From: JBDLRH01 sp039800165
GTDB taxonomy: Bacteria > Pseudomonadota > Gammaproteobacteria > Burkholderiales > Burkholderiaceae_C
Assembly (NCBI GenBank): GCA_039800165.1
Contig: JBDLRH010000053.1
Span: 1-5,381 of the forward strand
Direction of reading: 5' to 3'
Length of the DNA: 5,381 bases
Shown here piece after piece: positions 1-5,325 of this stretch. Numbering within the stretch: position 1 is the stretch's first letter; every line of letters starts with the position of its first letter. The notes below the pieces were generated by a model, which made no database searches, was not told the DNA's origin, and saw only the letters and a list, made by a program, of their open reading frames with translations. A program made the position numbers and the translations under genes.

Positions 1-136
1 GGAGATCGTGTGGGCCTGCGAGGCCTTCGCGCAATCAATCAGTGCTGCGCCAGTCTTCACCCAAGACGCGCCACATCAATGCACGCGCACTGTCGCTCGG
101 TTGCGTGGTTCGGATGCGACATACATGATGGTAGGG
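1..136. other. Left flank without a confidently identifiable gene
   Basis: No protein family is recognisable here on either strand. One plus-strand frame is open from base 2 to a TGA at 170-172. Its first dozen codons (reading EIVWACEAFAQ) have the G/C third positions expected of coding DNA, but later codons do not keep this up. Another frame is open from base 3 to a TGA at 126-128, just before the inverted repeat at 137. Either could be the end of a gene that begins outside the window, and neither can be named. A weak TTGCGT at 101-106, followed about 15 nt later by TACATG, might be a promoter for the downstream pair, but the match is too poor to call. Confidence 0.35.
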
Positions 137-174
137 CCTCAGCCGGGTCGCCTTGCCGCGCCACCCGGCTGAGG
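137..174 (+). repeat. Perfect 12-bp inverted repeat (strong hairpin) upstream of the ferritin-like gene
   Basis: CCTCAGCCGGGT at 137-148 is exactly complementary to ACCCGGCTGAGG at 163-174, leaving a 14-nt GC-rich loop. There is no U-run after it, so it is not a classical intrinsic terminator in the plus direction. It begins 8 nt after a possible upstream stop codon (126-128) and ends 14 nt before the Shine-Dalgarno of the next gene. It could end an upstream transcript or be a structured leader. A second pairing, GGTCGCC at 146-152 with GGCGACC at 174-180, competes with it. Confidence 0.7.
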
Positions 175-198
175 GCGACCTGACCGACGAGGCCTGAT

Positions 199-684
199 GT
201 GGACACCCTGACCGACGCGGAAGTCCAAATCCTGCACGAAGCGCTGGACGATGAATACCGCGCCTTGGCAACCTACGACCAAGTGATCGCCGATTTCGGC
301 GAGGTTCGGCCATTCATCAACATCCGCGAGGCCGAGGCGCGCCACATCCAGGCTTTGCTGCGCCTGTTCGAACGGTACGGACTGGCCAAGCCCGCTAATC
401 CCTGGCCCGGCAAGGCAGAGCGTAACACCAGCCTGCAGGCGGCCTGCGAGGCGGGGGTGGCTGCCGAGATCGCCAACGGCGAAATGTACGAGCGGCTGCT
501 GGGGCAGACGCGGCGCGAAGACATCCTCAGGGTGCCGCGCAACCTGCAGGAAGCGTCGCAGCAGCGGCACCTCCCGGCATTCCAACGTTGCGCGCAGCGC
601 GGGGCAGGGGGCGGCAGAGGTGGTGGCACAGGCGGCGGTCCGGGCCGTGGCGGGCAGCGGGTCCGGCATCGTGGCGGTGGCTGA
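199..684 (+). CDS. Ferritin-like domain protein (DUF2202-type) with Gly/Arg-rich tail
   Basis: This 161-residue soluble protein has no signal peptide or membrane segment. Residues 1-135 look like a four-helix ferritin-like bundle. Helix 1 carries E19 and Y26. Helix 2 has the E46-x-x-H49 pair typical of ferritin-like di-metal sites. A third helix around 80-102 has E84, E90 and E95. A fourth, with E118 and H124, lies in the stretch reading NLQEAS..RHLPAF, which I associate with DUF2202 proteins. Exact ligands are inferred. Residues 136-161 are almost all Gly and Arg, a disordered tail that may bind nucleic acid or anionic surfaces. The start is GTG, supported by GAGG at 189-192 with a 6-nt spacer; the overlapping ATG at 196 is in a frame that stops at once. 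The end overlaps the likely start of the phosphatidylserine decarboxylase gene, suggesting co-transcription. An iron- or manganese-related role is likely, but the family's biochemistry is poorly known. P113 in the fourth helix is unexpected. Confidence 0.82.
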   Translation: MDTLTDAEVQILHEALDDEYRALATYDQVIADFGEVRPFINIREAEARHIQALLRLFERYGLAKPANPWPGKAERNTSLQAACEAGVAAEIANGEMYERLLGQTRREDILRVPRNLQEASQQRHLPAFQRCAQRGAGGGRGGGTGGGPGRGGQRVRHRGGG

Positions 685-1549
685 TCTGCTCGACCGCCTG
701 GCGGTGCTGCCGCAGTACCTCTGGCCGCAGAGGTTACTCACCGTCTTCGCCGGTCGTTGCGCAGCGTCGCGGGTCCGCTGGTGGACGCGCCGGTCGATTC
801 CGTGGTTCATCGCGCGCTACAGCGTGGACATGACCGAGGCGGGCATTCAAGACGCCGCCGGCTACCCCAGCTTCAACGATTTCTTCACGCGCGCGCTGCG
901 CGACGGAGCCCGCCCGCTGGCAGCAGCCGACTATGTCTGCCCGGTGGACGGCGCCGTCATCCAGTGCGGCGCGATCGAGGGTGACCTACTCCTGCAGGCC
1001 AAGGGCCACCGGTACAGCACGCACGCGCTGGTTGGCGGCGACGCCGCGCTCGCGGCACAGTTCGACGACGGCCAGTACGCCACTCTGTACCTGAGCCCGA
1101 GGGACTACCACCGCATCCACATGCCCTGCGATGGCCGCCTCGTGCGCATGATCCATGTGCCGGGGCATCTGTTCTCGGTCAATCCGACCACGGCGCGCGG
1201 CGTGCCTGGCCTTTTCGCGCGCAACGAACGCGTGGTTTGCGTGTTCGAGTCGGCGCGTGGCCCGTTCGTGATGGTGCTGGTCGGTGCCACCATCGTCGGC
1301 AGCATCGCAACCGTCTGGCACGGCGTAGTCAATCCGCCGCGGCCGGGTGTCGTGCGGGACTGGCGCTACGACGGGCGGGCCATCACCTTGCGCCAGGGCG
1401 CGGAGATGGGCCGCTTCCTGCTCGGCTCCACCGTGGTCCTGCTGTTCCAGAAGAACACGCTGCGACTGCACACCGATTGGGTGCCGGGCCGCGCCGTCCG
1501 CATGGGCGAGGCAATGGCTGACCGAACAACTACTGGTTTGCAGGGTTGA
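677..1549 (+). CDS. psd: Phosphatidylserine decarboxylase proenzyme
   Basis: The enzyme removes CO2 from phosphatidylserine to give phosphatidylethanolamine at the inner membrane. It is made as a proenzyme that cleaves itself before a serine, turning that serine into the pyruvoyl cofactor. With the start at 677 the protein has 290 residues. The self-cleavage motif LGST places the serine at residue 251. The other triad members are D91 (in CPVDGAV) and the DYHRIHMP histidines H145/H148, spaced as in E. coli Psd (D90, H144/H147, S254). Other shared blocks are LQAKGH, DLFSVN-like HLFSVN, LFARNERV, LVGATIVGSI and EMGRF. The tail after the cleavage site is about 39 residues, shorter than in E. coli. 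Start choice is uncertain: GTG at 677 gives an N-terminus like known Psd proteins and an 8-nt overlap (GTGGCTGA) with the upstream stop. GTG at 671 is possible, and GTG at 620 has a better purine-rich upstream stretch but adds an Ala/Gly-rich extension. The gene is probably translationally coupled to the ferritin-like gene. Confidence 0.95.
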   Translation: MADLLDRLAVLPQYLWPQRLLTVFAGRCAASRVRWWTRRSIPWFIARYSVDMTEAGIQDAAGYPSFNDFFTRALRDGARPLAAADYVCPVDGAVIQCGAIEGDLLLQAKGHRYSTHALVGGDAALAAQFDDGQYATLYLSPRDYHRIHMPCDGRLVRMIHVPGHLFSVNPTTARGVPGLFARNERVVCVFESARGPFVMVLVGATIVGSIATVWHGVVNPPRPGVVRDWRYDGRAITLRQGAEMGRFLLGSTVVLLFQKNTLRLHTDWVPGRAVRMGEAMADRTTTGLQG

Positions 1550-1562
1550 GCAGAGAGCCTGT

Positions 1563-1581
1563 ATCTCGGGTGTTGCGAGAT
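1563..1581. terminator. Short hairpin between convergent psd and zip genes (possible bidirectional terminator)
   Basis: ATCTCG (1563-1568) and CGAGAT (1576-1581) form a perfect 6-bp inverted repeat with a 7-nt loop. It sits in the 42-nt gap between the stop of psd (1547-1549) and the stop of the ZIP transporter gene (1592-1594), where a shared terminator would be expected. No T-run follows on either strand, so intrinsic termination would be weak. Position is the main argument. Confidence 0.4.
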
Positions 1582-1591
1582 CGGTCAGGGC

Positions 1592-2329
1592 TCAATGCCC
1601 GAAGTGGAACAAGGCAATCGTCCCGATGCCTGCGAGCAACAGCACCAACTGTCGGAATGAAGCGGCGGTGGTCACCTGTCGGTGGAGGCTGGGAATCAGA
1701 TCTGCTGCAGCGACATAGATGAAGCTGGCGGCCGAGAGTGCCAGCATGTACGGCACGGCATCTTGCGTCTCGCCGAGCCAGAAATAGCCGATCAGCGCCC
1801 CAGGGAGCGTAGCGGCGGCCGAAAGGCCGTTGAGCAGCAGTGCCTTCGTCCGCCCATACCCACTGTCGAGCAGGATGGCGAAATCACCCACTTCCTGCGG
1901 GATTTCATGGGCAATCACTGCCAGCGAAGCAGTGATCCCCAGCGGAATGGACGTGAGAAAGGCAGCGGCAATGACGACGCCGTCCACAAAGTTGTGGAAG
2001 GCATCGCCAATGAGGATCAACGGGCCGGCGCGCCCGTGCACCTCACAGTCGCTGTCGTGGCAATGACGCCAGAGAACCAGCTTCTCGAGCACGAAGAACA
2101 GCACCATGCCCGCCAACACCGTGGCCAGGACAGTCGTCGCCGGAGCCAGTTTCAAACCAGCGGGGATCATGCCAAGGAACGCTGCTCCAAGCAGCGTTCC
2201 TGTCGCATAGCTGATCAGGTACGGAACGAGGGCTTTGCGTACGCCGTCCGGAAAGAACAGCAACAAGGCTGCGCCGGCGATGGCGCCGATACTGCCCAGG
2301 AAACTGAATGCGATTATCCAGGGCAGCAT
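1592..2329 (-). CDS. ZIP-family divalent metal transporter (LIV-1-like motifs)
   Basis: This 245-residue inner-membrane protein has about eight hydrophobic segments: roughly 3-26, 34-56, 64-86, 103-126, 131-154, 164-185, 191-212 and 226-243. ZIP proteins move zinc and often iron or manganese into the cytoplasm. The metal-site motifs are plain: HNFVDG at 112-117 in the fourth segment and HEIPQEVGDF at 141-150 in the fifth. They resemble the HNFxDG / HExPHExGD pair of the eukaryotic LIV-1 subfamily more than the HNFPEG/HNIPEG of E. coli ZupT, with Gln at the second His position. A short His/Cys/Asp-rich loop (RHCHDSDCEVH, 88-98) between segments 3 and 4 is a likely metal-sensing or delivery loop. 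The ATG start follows a GGCGAGG-like Shine-Dalgarno. The gene is third on the minus strand after katG and dps, 103 nt below dps, with a structured element just upstream. The substrate cannot be decided from sequence. Confidence 0.93.
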   Translation of the reverse strand: MLPWIIAFSFLGSIGAIAGAALLLFFPDGVRKALVPYLISYATGTLLGAAFLGMIPAGLKLAPATTVLATVLAGMVLFFVLEKLVLWRHCHDSDCEVHGRAGPLILIGDAFHNFVDGVVIAAAFLTSIPLGITASLAVIAHEIPQEVGDFAILLDSGYGRTKALLLNGLSAAATLPGALIGYFWLGETQDAVPYMLALSAASFIYVAAADLIPSLHRQVTTAASFRQLVLLLAGIGTIALFHFGH

Positions 2330-2347
2330 TCGGTTGGCCTCGCCTTT

Positions 2348-2386
2348 TGAATCGCCATTGCGCCCGACGGGCCAAGCGACGATTCA
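2348..2386 (-). promoter_or_regulatory. Concentric stem-loop just upstream of the ZIP transporter gene
   Basis: TGAATCG (2348-2354) and CGATTCA (2380-2386) form a perfect 7-bp inverted repeat. Exactly centred inside it (centre 2367) is a second one, GCCC-GAC-GGGC (2362-2372). This can be extended by TTG (2358-2360) with CAA (2373-2375) if C2361 bulges. On the minus strand the structure ends about 18 nt before the ATG, immediately before the Shine-Dalgarno. It could be a 5'-UTR element acting on zip translation, a weak terminator or attenuator between dps and zip, or an operator. A competing pairing exists (GGGCC 2369-2373 with GGCCC 2389-2393). The base pairing is seen; the function is inferred. 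Confidence 0.4.
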
Positions 2387-2426
2387 TCGGCCCAGGCAGC
2401 GTAAGCCCGAAGATGGGGCGCAGCCT

Positions 2427-2442
2427 GGAAGATCACTCTTCC
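2427..2442. repeat. 6-bp inverted repeat overlapping the dps stop codon
   Basis: GGAAGA (2427-2432) and TCTTCC (2437-2442) pair perfectly around a 4-nt loop containing most of the dps stop codon (2433-2435). It encodes the final Glu-Glu on the minus strand. No U-run follows, so terminator function is doubtful. It might stabilise the dps mRNA 3' end. Confidence 0.35.
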
Positions 2443-2927
2443 AACAAACTGCGCAGCATCCAAGCCGTCTTTTCGTGTACATCCAGTCGCTGTGTCAGCA
2501 GATCCGCAGTCGGTTGATCGTTCGCTTCGGCGACGACCGGCAAGAGCTTGCGCGCTGTGCGCGCGGTCGCTTCCTGAGCTGCGACCAAGTGGCGAACCAT
2601 GTCCGTGGCCTGTGGAACGCCTTCGACTTCCTTGATCGATGCGAGCGTGACGAACTCCTTGTAGGTGCCAGGGGCCGGATAGCCCAGTGCGCGAATACGC
2701 TCCGCGATCAGGTCGAGCGCATTCCACTGCTCGGTGTACTGGGTCATGAACATGTTGTGCAGGCTGTTGAACTGCGGTCCCTTGACGTTCCAGTGGAAGT
2801 TGTGCGTCATCAGGTACAGCGTGTAGCTGTCGGCGAGCAACGCCGACAGGCCGTGCACGATCTTTTCTCGGTCGGCGGGAGCGATGCCGATATCCATGAC
2901 CTGCGTCTTCACTTTCTTGCCTGCCAT
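2433..2927 (-). CDS. dps: Dps family DNA-binding ferritin-like protein (mini-ferritin)
   Basis: This protein has 164 residues, the usual Dps size. Dps proteins assemble into 12-subunit shells that oxidise Fe(II), preferably with H2O2, store the ferric core and coat DNA in stationary phase or stress. The inter-subunit ferroxidase residues are visible: H45 in THNFHWNVKGP, H57 in SLHNMF, and D72 and E76 in LDLIAERIRALG. These match E. coli H51, H63, D78 and E82; the position of E. coli D67 is M61 here. A later stretch with EATARTAR and the C-terminal RLDVHEKTAWMLRSLL are also typical. The N-terminus (MAGKKVKTQ) is lysine-rich, a plausible DNA-contact tail. The ATG is supported by GAGGA at 2935-2939 with a 7-nt spacer. 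The gene lies 181 nt downstream of katG on the same strand, a logical partner because both remove peroxide. No OxyR-like tetrad pattern was seen in the gap, and I could not assign a promoter. Confidence 0.96.
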   Translation of the reverse strand: MAGKKVKTQVMDIGIAPADREKIVHGLSALLADSYTLYLMTHNFHWNVKGPQFNSLHNMFMTQYTEQWNALDLIAERIRALGYPAPGTYKEFVTLASIKEVEGVPQATDMVRHLVAAQEATARTARKLLPVVAEANDQPTADLLTQRLDVHEKTAWMLRSLLEE

Positions 2928-3064
2928 ATCAAGATCCTCGCGGTGATAGTTTCAAAGAGCGTTCTCGCCAATTCCTTGTACGACATGCTGGCGCAGCCGG
3001 AAGCTCGGCTCATCGGGCGTGCTGCAATTCAGCCACGATACAACGTGCCCAGGATGGCCAGAAG

Positions 3065-3094
3065 CCCTACGCCGCGCTTCTTGGCGACGTAGGG
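3065..3094 (-). terminator. Strong hairpin 15 nt after katG (putative terminator without U-run)
   Basis: On the minus strand CCCTACGTCGC pairs with GCGGCGTAGGG, giving 11 pairs with one G-U wobble and an 8-nt loop (CAAGAAGC). On the plus strand the same position is an A-C mismatch, so the structure is better on the katG transcript. It lies just past the katG stop. The bases after it (CTTCTGG) have only a poor U-run, so it may act with Rho, stabilise the 3' end or only partly terminate ahead of dps. Confidence 0.55.
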
Positions 3095-3115
3095 AGCTAT
3101 GCCGAAAGCTATGCC
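3095..3115. repeat. 9-bp direct repeat spanning the katG stop codon
   Basis: AGCTATGCC occurs at 3095-3103 and again at 3107-3115, separated by GAA (12-nt period). Read on the minus strand, the first copy met contains the last katG codons and the TAG stop; the second repeats the same bases just after it. It looks like a small local duplication at the gene end. Confidence 0.5.
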
Positions 3116-5283
3116 AGGTCGAAGCGGTCCGCATTCATGACCTTGGTCCATGCAGCAACGAAGTCCTGCACGAACTTTTCCTGGCTGTCATCCTGCGCGT
3201 AGACCTCGGCGTAGGCGCGAAGGATCGAGTTCGACCCGAAGACGAGATCCACCCGGGTCGCGGTCCACTTGACTGCACCGGTCTTGCGATCACGGATTTC
3301 GTACAGGTTGATGCCGGCAGGCTTCCACGTGTAGGCCATGTCCGTCAGGTTGACGAAGAAGTCGTTGGTCAGAGCGCCCACGCGTTCGGTGAGCACGCCG
3401 TGCCTGGTGCCGCCGTGGTTGGTGCCCAGCACGCGCATGCCACCCACCAGCGCCGTCATCTCATGGGCGGTCAGGCCCAACAGCTGCGTGCGGTCGAGCA
3501 TCAGCTCTTCGGTAGTGACGACATAGTCCTTCTTCATCCAGTTGCGGTAGCCATCGGCCACCGGCTCCAGCACGTCGAACGACGCGGCATCCGTCATCGC
3601 TGCGGTGGCGTCGCCACGACCCGGCGCGAAGGGAACGGTGACGGCGAAGCCCGCCGCCTTGGCCGCCTGCTCGACGCCGACGTTGCCAGCCAGCACGATT
3701 ACGTCGGCCACGCTGACGCCGGTGTCGGCAGCGATCTTCTCCAGTACCGCCAGCACCTTGGCCAGACGGGCCGGTTCATTGCCTTCCCAGTCCTTCTGCG
3801 GGGCAAGGCGGATGCGCGCACCGTTGGCGCCACCGCGCTTGTCCGAACCACGGAAGGTGCGGGCGCTATCCCAGGCCGTGGACACCATCTCGCCGATGCT
3901 CAGGCCGCTGGCGGCGATCTTCGCCTTGACGGCCGCGACGTCGTAGTCCCTGCGGCCTGCAGGCACCGGGTCCTGCCAGATCAGGTTTTCCTGCGGAACG
4001 TTCGGGCCGATGTAGCGGGCCTTCGGCCCCATGTCGCGGTGGGTCAGCTTGAACCAGGCCCGTGCGAACACTTCCGAGAGGTAAGCCGGATCCTTGTGGA
4101 AGCGCTCCGAGATCTTCCGATACTCCGGGTCCATCTTCATGGCCATGTCGGCATCGGTCATGATCGGGTTGTAGCGGATCGAAGGGTCCTCGACGTCGAC
4201 GGGCCGGTCTTCTTCCTTGATGCTCACGGGCTCCCACTGCCAGGCGCCGGCCAGGCTCTTCTTCAGCTCCCATTCATGGTTGAGCAGCATGTCGAAGTAG
4301 CCGCCGTCCCATTTGGTGGGGTGGGTGGTCCAGGCGCCTTCGATGCCGCTGGTCACCGTGTTGCGGCCGATGCCGCGCTTGGTCTTGTTGATCCAGCCCA
4401 GGCCTTGGTCCTCGACATCGGCCGCTTCAGGATCGGGCCCCAGCAGCTTGGAATCTCCGTTGCCGTGGCATTTGCCGACCGTGTGGCCACCGGCGGTCAA
4501 GGCGACCGTTTCCTCGTCGTTCATGGCCATGCGCGCGAAGGTCACGCGCACGTCGTGGGCGGTCTTCAGCGGGTCGGGCTTGCCGTCCACGCCTTCCGGA
4601 TTCACGTAGATCAGCCCCATCATCACGGCGGCCAGGGGGTTGTCCAGATCCCGCTCGCCGGAGTAACGGCTGTTGGCGCTGCCGCTGGGGGCGAGCCATT
4701 CCTTTTCGGAGCCCCAGTAGGTGTCCTTCTCGGGATGCCAGATGTCCTCGCGGCCAAAAGCGAAGCCGAAGGTCTTCAGGCCCATCGACTCATAGGCGAC
4801 GGTGCCGGCGAGGATGATCAGGTCGGCCCAGCTGATCTTGTTGCCGTATTTCTTCTTGATCGGCCACAACAGACGACGTGCCTTGTCCAGGTTCACGTTG
4901 TCGGGCCAGGAGTTGATCGGCGCAAAACGCTGGTTGCCATTGCCGCCGCCACCGCGGCCGTCGGCGATGCGGTAGGTGCCCGCAGAGTGCCAGGCCATGC
5001 GGATCATCAGGCCGCCGTAGTGGCCCCAGTCCGCCGGCCACCAATCCTGGCTGTCGGTCATCAGCGCGTGCAGGTCCTTCTTGAGCGCCGCGACATCGAG
5101 CTTCCTGACCTCTTTGCGATAGTCGAAGCCCTTGCCCATCGGGTTGGTCTTGGTGTCGTGCTGATGCAGGATGTCGAGGTTCAGCGCCTTCGGCCACCAT
5201 TCCATGTTCGACATGTCGGTCGACGTGGCACCGCCGTGCATCACCGGGCATTTGCCGGCTGTGTTCAGATCCTTTGCGTCCAT
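3109..5283 (-). CDS. katG: Catalase-peroxidase
   Basis: This 724-residue haem enzyme breaks down H2O2 (catalase) and also oxidises organic donors (peroxidase). It has the full two-domain length of the family: an N-terminal haem domain (about 40-420) and a haem-less C-terminal domain. The distal triad is R95, W98 and H99 in IRMAWHSAGTYR. The Trp-Tyr-Met crosslink needed for catalase activity is present as W98, Y226 (LIYVNPEG) and M252 (FARMAMND). The proximal ligand is H267 (GGHTVGKCHG), with W318 and D379 completing the proximal set. D128 (SWPDN) lines the channel, S312 matches M. tuberculosis S315 (the residue altered in many isoniazid-resistant strains), and R416 (HRDMGP) matches its mobile arginine R418. 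No key residue is missing. There is no signal peptide, so it is cytoplasmic. ATG at 5281-5283 is chosen because GGAG lies 6 nt before it; in-frame ATGs at 5295 and 5370 would add residues unlike the family. It is the first minus-strand gene, upstream of dps and zip. Confidence 0.98.
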   Translation of the reverse strand: MDAKDLNTAGKCPVMHGGATSTDMSNMEWWPKALNLDILHQHDTKTNPMGKGFDYRKEVRKLDVAALKKDLHALMTDSQDWWPADWGHYGGLMIRMAWHSAGTYRIADGRGGGGNGNQRFAPINSWPDNVNLDKARRLLWPIKKKYGNKISWADLIILAGTVAYESMGLKTFGFAFGREDIWHPEKDTYWGSEKEWLAPSGSANSRYSGERDLDNPLAAVMMGLIYVNPEGVDGKPDPLKTAHDVRVTFARMAMNDEETVALTAGGHTVGKCHGNGDSKLLGPDPEAADVEDQGLGWINKTKRGIGRNTVTSGIEGAWTTHPTKWDGGYFDMLLNHEWELKKSLAGAWQWEPVSIKEEDRPVDVEDPSIRYNPIMTDADMAMKMDPEYRKISERFHKDPAYLSEVFARAWFKLTHRDMGPKARYIGPNVPQENLIWQDPVPAGRRDYDVAAVKAKIAASGLSIGEMVSTAWDSARTFRGSDKRGGANGARIRLAPQKDWEGNEPARLAKVLAVLEKIAADTGVSVADVIVLAGNVGVEQAAKAAGFAVTVPFAPGRGDATAAMTDAASFDVLEPVADGYRNWMKKDYVVTTEELMLDRTQLLGLTAHEMTALVGGMRVLGTNHGGTRHGVLTERVGALTNDFFVNLTDMAYTWKPAGINLYEIRDRKTGAVKWTATRVDLVFGSNSILRAYAEVYAQDDSQEKFVQDFVAAWTKVMNADRFDLA

Positions 5284-5289
5284 TTCAAT

Positions 5290-5293
5290 CTCC
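5290..5293 (-). promoter_or_regulatory. Shine-Dalgarno fixing the katG start
   Basis: On the minus strand GGAG is followed by ATTGAA and then the ATG at 5281-5283. The six-base spacer is near ideal. It overlaps the alternative in-frame ATG at 5293-5295, which itself has no good upstream site, so the downstream ATG is preferred. Confidence 0.75.
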
Positions 5294-5315
5294 ATTCGTG
5301 GTCGCGTTGACTGTG

Positions 5316-5325
5316 GTTCGCGAAC
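5316..5325. promoter_or_regulatory. 10-bp palindrome in the katG upstream region
   Basis: GTTCGCGAAC is a perfect palindrome 33 nt before the katG start, within the 98 nt of upstream sequence available. It might be an operator half or a chance GC-rich palindrome. It is not the GAAC..GTTC arrangement of LexA boxes, and I see no ATAG/CTAT tetrads of an OxyR site. On the minus strand TTGAGA (5365-5370) with TCTTGT 17 nt downstream is a weak sigma70-like candidate only. Confidence 0.25.

Noticed and set aside
35..313. Minus-strand 92-codon open frame at the left edge
   Set aside because: Arg-rich translation, overlaps the 5' part of the ferritin-like gene and has no recognisable motif.
139..810. 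Minus-strand open frame of 223 codons over the ferritin-like and psd genes
   Set aside because: It covers two recognisable plus-strand genes and shows no protein-family features; a GC-driven shadow.
2943..2971. Sigma70-like promoter for dps (TTGGCG, 17 nt, TATCAC on the minus strand)
   Set aside because: Spacing is right and each box matches 4 of 6, but the start would fall near 2936, inside the dps Shine-Dalgarno (2935-2939), so the transcript would lack an intact ribosome-binding site.
2995..3010. Small hairpin AGCCG/CGGCT in the katG-dps gap
   Set aside because: Only five pairs in GC-rich DNA and no positional argument for a function.
1682..3092. Plus-strand open frames (1682-2350 and 2235-3092) opposite zip and dps
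   Set aside because: They mirror the real minus-strand ZIP and Dps genes and have low-complexity, charged translations without motifs.
3019..5310. Plus-strand open frame of 763 codons opposite katG
   Set aside because: It is antisense to an unmistakable katG with complete catalytic motifs. Its translation is rich in His, Val, Gly and Arg with no family resemblance, as expected when GC-rich codons leave few stops on the other strand.
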